A stretch of 64,000 nt of DNA from Diaminobutyricibacter sp. McL0608 (GTDB lineage Bacteria > Actinomycetota > Actinomycetes > Actinomycetales > Microbacteriaceae), in assembly GCF_039613825.1 (NCBI RefSeq), contig NZ_CP154826.1, forward strand, positions 930,001 to 994,000, read 5' to 3'. Below the pieces are notes generated by a model that was given only the letters and a program-made list of their open reading frames with translations, was not told where the DNA came from and made no database searches. A program made the translations under genes and the position numbers. Of the stretch, positions 60,976 to 64,000 are shown in pieces (positions within the stretch are counted from its first letter, which is position 1; every line of letters starts with the position of its first letter).

Positions 60976-62128
60976 CCTGCGCATAGCGATCGCCTACGAC
61001 TGCCTGTACCCCGTGAACACGGGAGGCGGCGAACGCGTCTACCGCAGGATCGCGGAACTGCTGGTCGAGCGCGGTCATCGCGTCGACTACCTCACCCGGA
61101 GCCAATGGGATGCCGAGGGTCCGGACGCCACGTTCCGGATCGTTCCGGTGTGGTCGGGTGAGATCTACAACGCCGCCGGTGGACGGCTCAACAGCGCAGC
61201 GGTCGGCTTCGCGCGCGCCGTGTTCGCTCACCTCAGCCGTCATCGCGGTGAGTACGACCTGGTCATCGTGAGCGCCCTTCCCGTGCTGAACGTCTTCGGC
61301 GCCTGGGCAGCCCTGCTCGGGTCGCGTACGCGCCTCGTCAGCGACTGGCTCGAGGTCTGGACCTGGCGCAAGTGGCGTGAGTACTCGGGAGTGCTCGTCG
61401 GCACGATCGCGTTCCTGCTCCAGTTCGCTGCCCTGCGGATGGCCTCGGAGATCACGGTCAACAGTGCGTTCACGGGCGCGAGGGTGCAGCGCTATCGCCG
61501 GCGCAGCAGGCCGCTGGTGCTGGGACTCCTCGACCTGGTCGGGACGGCCGACGCAGGTGACGCCGTGCCGGTGGATTCCGGCCTCGTCCTGTTTGCCGGT
61601 CGTCACATCCCGGACAAGCGGCTTGCCGCTCTTCCGCCGGCGCTCGCAGTGGTTCGCAGGTCGCACGGTGACGCGCACCTGGTGCTGACGGGCTCAGGTC
61701 CGGAGACGCAGCGTCTCCGGGATGCGGTCGCCGCCTCCGGTCTGGGAAGCGCCGTCAGGATAGTCGGACGCGTGGACGACGAGGAGCTCGACCGGCTGAT
61801 GGCCTCGGCCGCCGCGCTCGTGAATCCGTCGCGACGGGAGGGGTTCGGACTGGTGGTCGCTGAGGCGTCCGCCAGGGGGACACCGAGCGTCGTGGTCGCA
61901 GGAGAGGACAATGCCGCGGCCGAGCTCGTCCACGACGGTGTCAACGGGTTCGTCGCGACGTCCGCGTCGGCCGCAGACCTCGGCTCCGCGATCCACCGTG
62001 TGCTCGACGCGGGGGAGTCGCTGAGGGCTTCGACCCTGGCCTGGTTCACCCTCGCGCGCGAAACCCAGAATCTGGGGCGCTCCGTCGACGAGCTGCTGGC
62101 GCGTTACGACGCGTCGAGGGTTCGCTGA
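60968..62128 (+). CDS. Glycosyltransferase family 4 (GT-B)
   Basis: 386 residues from GTG 60968. The acceptor domain has AIAYDCLYPVNTGGGERVYR; the donor domain has VLFAGRHIPDKRLAALPPAL (about residue 205), LVLTGSGPETQRLRDAV, and the E-x7-E block NPSRREGFGLVVAEASARGT (about 285-304) followed by SVVVAGEDNAAAELV. Its sugar donor is unknown; the galE two genes upstream makes UDP-galactose a candidate. Its last 25 bp overlap the convergent glycosyltransferase at 62104. Confidence 0.88.
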   Translation: MASLRIAIAYDCLYPVNTGGGERVYRRIAELLVERGHRVDYLTRSQWDAEGPDATFRIVPVWSGEIYNAAGGRLNSAAVGFARAVFAHLSRHRGEYDLVIVSALPVLNVFGAWAALLGSRTRLVSDWLEVWTWRKWREYSGVLVGTIAFLLQFAALRMASEITVNSAFTGARVQRYRRRSRPLVLGLLDLVGTADAGDAVPVDSGLVLFAGRHIPDKRLAALPPALAVVRRSHGDAHLVLTGSGPETQRLRDAVAASGLGSAVRIVGRVDDEELDRLMASAAALVNPSRREGFGLVVAEASARGTPSVVVAGEDNAAAELVHDGVNGFVATSASAADLGSAIHRVLDAGESLRASTLAWFTLARETQNLGRSVDELLARYDASRVR

Positions 62129-63195
62129 AAACTGCGTACGGTACTGAGGGCGGCGGCCGTCCACGTGAAACCGGCGGCGCGTTCGCGGCCGAGCGTGGAG
62201 AGCTCGCGACGTTTCGCCGGGTCTGCGAGCAGCCGACGGATGGTGTGGGCGAGTCCTGAGGCGCTTGTCGGATCGGAGTACACCGCGGCCCCGCCGCCGA
62301 TCTCGCGCAGCACCGGCAGGTCGGAGCAGATGACCGGGCATCCGCGTGCCATGGCCTCCAGAACGGGAAGGCCGAATCCCTCGAACAGTGTCGGGAAGAC
62401 GATGAGGCTCGCTGTGGCGTAGAGGCGTTCGAGCTCCGCGTCCGGCACCCAGCCGAGCAGCTGGACGCGGTCGGCGAGGCCGAGCCGCTCGACGACCGGC
62501 GCGAGAGGGTCGTCACCGTGACTGCCGGTGATCACGAGGCGGGGGCGCTCCGCATCCGGAATCAGCGCGATGGCCTCCAGCAGCATCCTGAAATTCTTGT
62601 GCGGCATGCGATTGCCGACGCTGAGCAGGAGGCGCTCGTCGCGTGCGATCCCGGGGTCGGGAAGCGTGCGCGCGCTCCCGGCGAGGGGGATGACGTCGAT
62701 CCGTTCAGGAGGCACGCCGAGCACGCGCTCGATGTCGTCCCCGGATGCGCGACTCACGGTGATCACGCGGGCGGCCGACCGCGCCGCGCCACGGACAAGC
62801 CCGCGCAGCACCGGAGCGTAGGGCCCGGGCACCCACTCCGGGTGCCGGAAGGGCAGCAGATCGTGGACTGTGAGGACGACGGGCGCCGTCGATCGCCACG
62901 GCCCGATGTTCGCGGGGGAGTGGATGAGTCCCGCTCCGAGTCGCCGGGCCGCGCGGGAGACCGCCGTCAGCTCCCCGCGGGCCCACGACACGCGGTTCTC
63001 ACCGCTGATCCTGCTGGCAACGACGTCGCCGGGAAACCATGAGGTATCCGTCTCCGCCAGTTCCGTCGAGGCGAATCCGACGAATTCCAGTCCCGAGTCG
63101 ACGGAGCCGAGTTCGCGGTAGAGGTTGCGGGCGTACGACTCCATTCCACCCTTGGTCCCGGTGTAGTAGAGGAGATCGACGAGGACGCGCGTCAC
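62104..63195 (-). CDS. Glycosyltransferase family 4 (GT-B), similar to the one at 33565
   Basis: 363 residues from GTG 63195, which overlaps the stop of the flippase-like gene (GTGA). It starts VTRVLVDLLYYTGTKGGMES; the donor domain contains RDERLLLSVGNRMPHKNFRM, LVITGSHGDDPLAPVVERLG, QLLGWVPDAELERLYATASL and FPTLFEGFGLPVLEAMARGC. The HDLLPFRHPEWVPGPY motif in the first domain is found in mannosyl- and rhamnosyltransferases of this type. It is coupled to a membrane flippase-like protein, so it probably acts in the same glycan pathway. Confidence 0.87.
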   Translation of the reverse strand: MTRVLVDLLYYTGTKGGMESYARNLYRELGSVDSGLEFVGFASTELAETDTSWFPGDVVASRISGENRVSWARGELTAVSRAARRLGAGLIHSPANIGPWRSTAPVVLTVHDLLPFRHPEWVPGPYAPVLRGLVRGAARSAARVITVSRASGDDIERVLGVPPERIDVIPLAGSARTLPDPGIARDERLLLSVGNRMPHKNFRMLLEAIALIPDAERPRLVITGSHGDDPLAPVVERLGLADRVQLLGWVPDAELERLYATASLIVFPTLFEGFGLPVLEAMARGCPVICSDLPVLREIGGGAAVYSDPTSASGLAHTIRRLLADPAKRRELSTLGRERAAGFTWTAAALSTVRSFQRTLDAS

Positions 63196-64000
63196 GACGC
63201 TTCCACGGCTTCCGCCCGGGCGACCTGACGACGTCGGGCCAGCTCGTACAGCAGCGCCTGGAGCAGTTCGCCTGCGAGCAGCACGGCGAAGATCCAGGCG
63301 AGGCTGTTCAGGGCGATGACGGCCACCGCGCATCCGAACGTGACGACCGCGACGCTCGCGCGCAGCACCGTGAGGAGCTTCGCCTGACCCATGCGGCGCA
63401 GGGCGGCGAACGGGATGGTCGTGGCGAGCGACGCGGCGCGCCACAGGCAGGCGATGAACAGGGGGACCAGTGTGGCTTCGAGTGTCCAGGCCTGGGCGAA
63501 GATGAACTCGAAGACGCCGAGGAACTCGCAGACGAAGATCACGACCACGGCGGCCGCCACCGAGACCGCTGAGACGACGATGTCGAGCGTGGAATGCTGC
63601 TTGAGCAGGCGAAGACGCATGAAGTTGAGCGGAATGGACAGAAGGCCGGAGACTGTGGAGATCGAGGTGAACAGCACAGCCGGGACCGGACCGAGCAGAG
63701 CGAGGATCGTCGCGTTCAGCAGAGGGTAGATGCCTCCGGTGATCGACACGTCTGCGACGACCCAGGCCATGACACGGGGTTCGGGCCGGCTCGCCTTGTG
63801 CGAGACCGGGAGGGACCGGATGATCGTGGCGATCACGATTCCGGTGACGAGGGGGATGAGACCCCACGGCTGCCCGGCGAACGCGGCGAGCACGCCGATG
63901 AGGGCGCCGGCGCCGACGGAGATCGCTGCCCAGAGCTCGCGGATGTCGAGCCGTTCGGCGACCGACACTCCGCGCCCGACCTCGAGCGAAGCGAGCAGGA
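63192..64000 (-). CDS. Polysaccharide flippase-like membrane protein, C-terminal part (truncated by window edge)
   Basis: The open frame runs off the right end, giving at least 269 residues ending in EAVEAS. Hydrophobic segments repeat through the whole stretch (AAISVGAGALIGVLAAFAG, GLIPLVTGIVIATIIRSL, SITGGIYPLLNATILALLGP, DIVVSAVSVAAAVVVIFVCE, VAVVTFGCAVAVIALNSLAW). The topology and the place beside a glycosyltransferase suggest a Wzx-type or related oligosaccharide transporter (MATE-like), but the N-terminal signature region is missing. A GTG at 63968 is possible, yet the frame continues upstream with sensible sequence (LLASLEVGRG). Confidence 0.65.
   Translation of the reverse strand, partial: LLASLEVGRGVSVAERLDIRELWAAISVGAGALIGVLAAFAGQPWGLIPLVTGIVIATIIRSLPVSHKASRPEPRVMAWVVADVSITGGIYPLLNATILALLGPVPAVLFTSISTVSGLLSIPLNFMRLRLLKQHSTLDIVVSAVSVAAAVVVIFVCEFLGVFEFIFAQAWTLEATLVPLFIACLWRAASLATTIPFAALRRMGQAKLLTVLRASVAVVTFGCAVAVIALNSLAWIFAVLLAGELLQALLYELARRRQVARAEAVEAS

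Overview
The window is a high-GC chromosomal segment of an actinobacterium, most likely of the Microbacteriaceae. This rests on the strong GC bias of third codon positions, the frequent GGATGCG codon pairs, the acyl-CoA carboxylase genes with an epsilon subunit, and many start codons that sit 6-9 bases after a TAnnnT -10 box (leaderless or nearly leaderless mRNAs). I see no rRNA, tRNA, CRISPR array, prophage or insertion sequence. About 62 protein genes are supported. Much of bases 1-34000 resembles the order of genes around Rv3264c-Rv3315c in Mycobacterium tuberculosis (manC, wbbL, rmlD, LCP protein, purE, purK, GtrA, PH protein, birA, accD, accE, maf, accA3, lpdA, punA, pmmB, add, deoA, cdd), so this is mostly an old, vertically inherited actinobacterial backbone.

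Bases 1-16700 are nucleoside uptake and salvage: the tail of manC, a BmpA-type nucleoside-binding lipoprotein, an ATPase and two permeases, cytidine deaminase and thymidine phosphorylase, then an operon with a divergent S-adenosylhomocysteine-hydrolase-like protein, an IclR regulator and adenosine deaminase, then an orphan PTS IIA-IIB pair, and on the other strand purine nucleoside phosphorylase with a phospho-sugar mutase. Imported nucleosides would be deaminated, phosphorolysed, and their sugar phosphates isomerised. Bases 15200-29000 hold an LpdA-like quinone reductase, the acyl-CoA carboxylase genes (accA3, accD, accE) with birA, Maf, a TRAM-domain RNA methyltransferase, and a two-component system followed by an uncharacterised membrane protein. 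PurK/PurE and an LCP-family ligase follow.

Bases 32300-64000 are a large cell-surface glycan locus: an acyltransferase, all four dTDP-rhamnose genes (rmlD, rmlB, rmlC, rmlA), rhamnosyltransferase-like enzymes including a WsaF-type one, a Wzm/Wzt ABC exporter with a carbohydrate-binding ATPase tail, two large secreted proteins that share an N-terminal domain, two DUF2142 membrane proteins, and genes that match every step of UDP-ManNAc3NAcA synthesis (WbpA, B, E, D and I types). The right edge cuts a flippase-like membrane protein.

The most unusual structures are two families of palindromic DNA, each next to a gene for an AbiEi/DUF559 endonuclease-like protein. One is an array of 28-bp palindromes at 7546-7699 with 31/53/31-bp spacing. 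The other is a pair of 106-bp palindromic repeats at 16727 and 17827 that bracket the second such gene exactly. Other points of note are an apparent ATC start codon at 57310, loss of the family His in the SAH-hydrolase-like protein, and a stem-loop-rich gap at 24850-25090.
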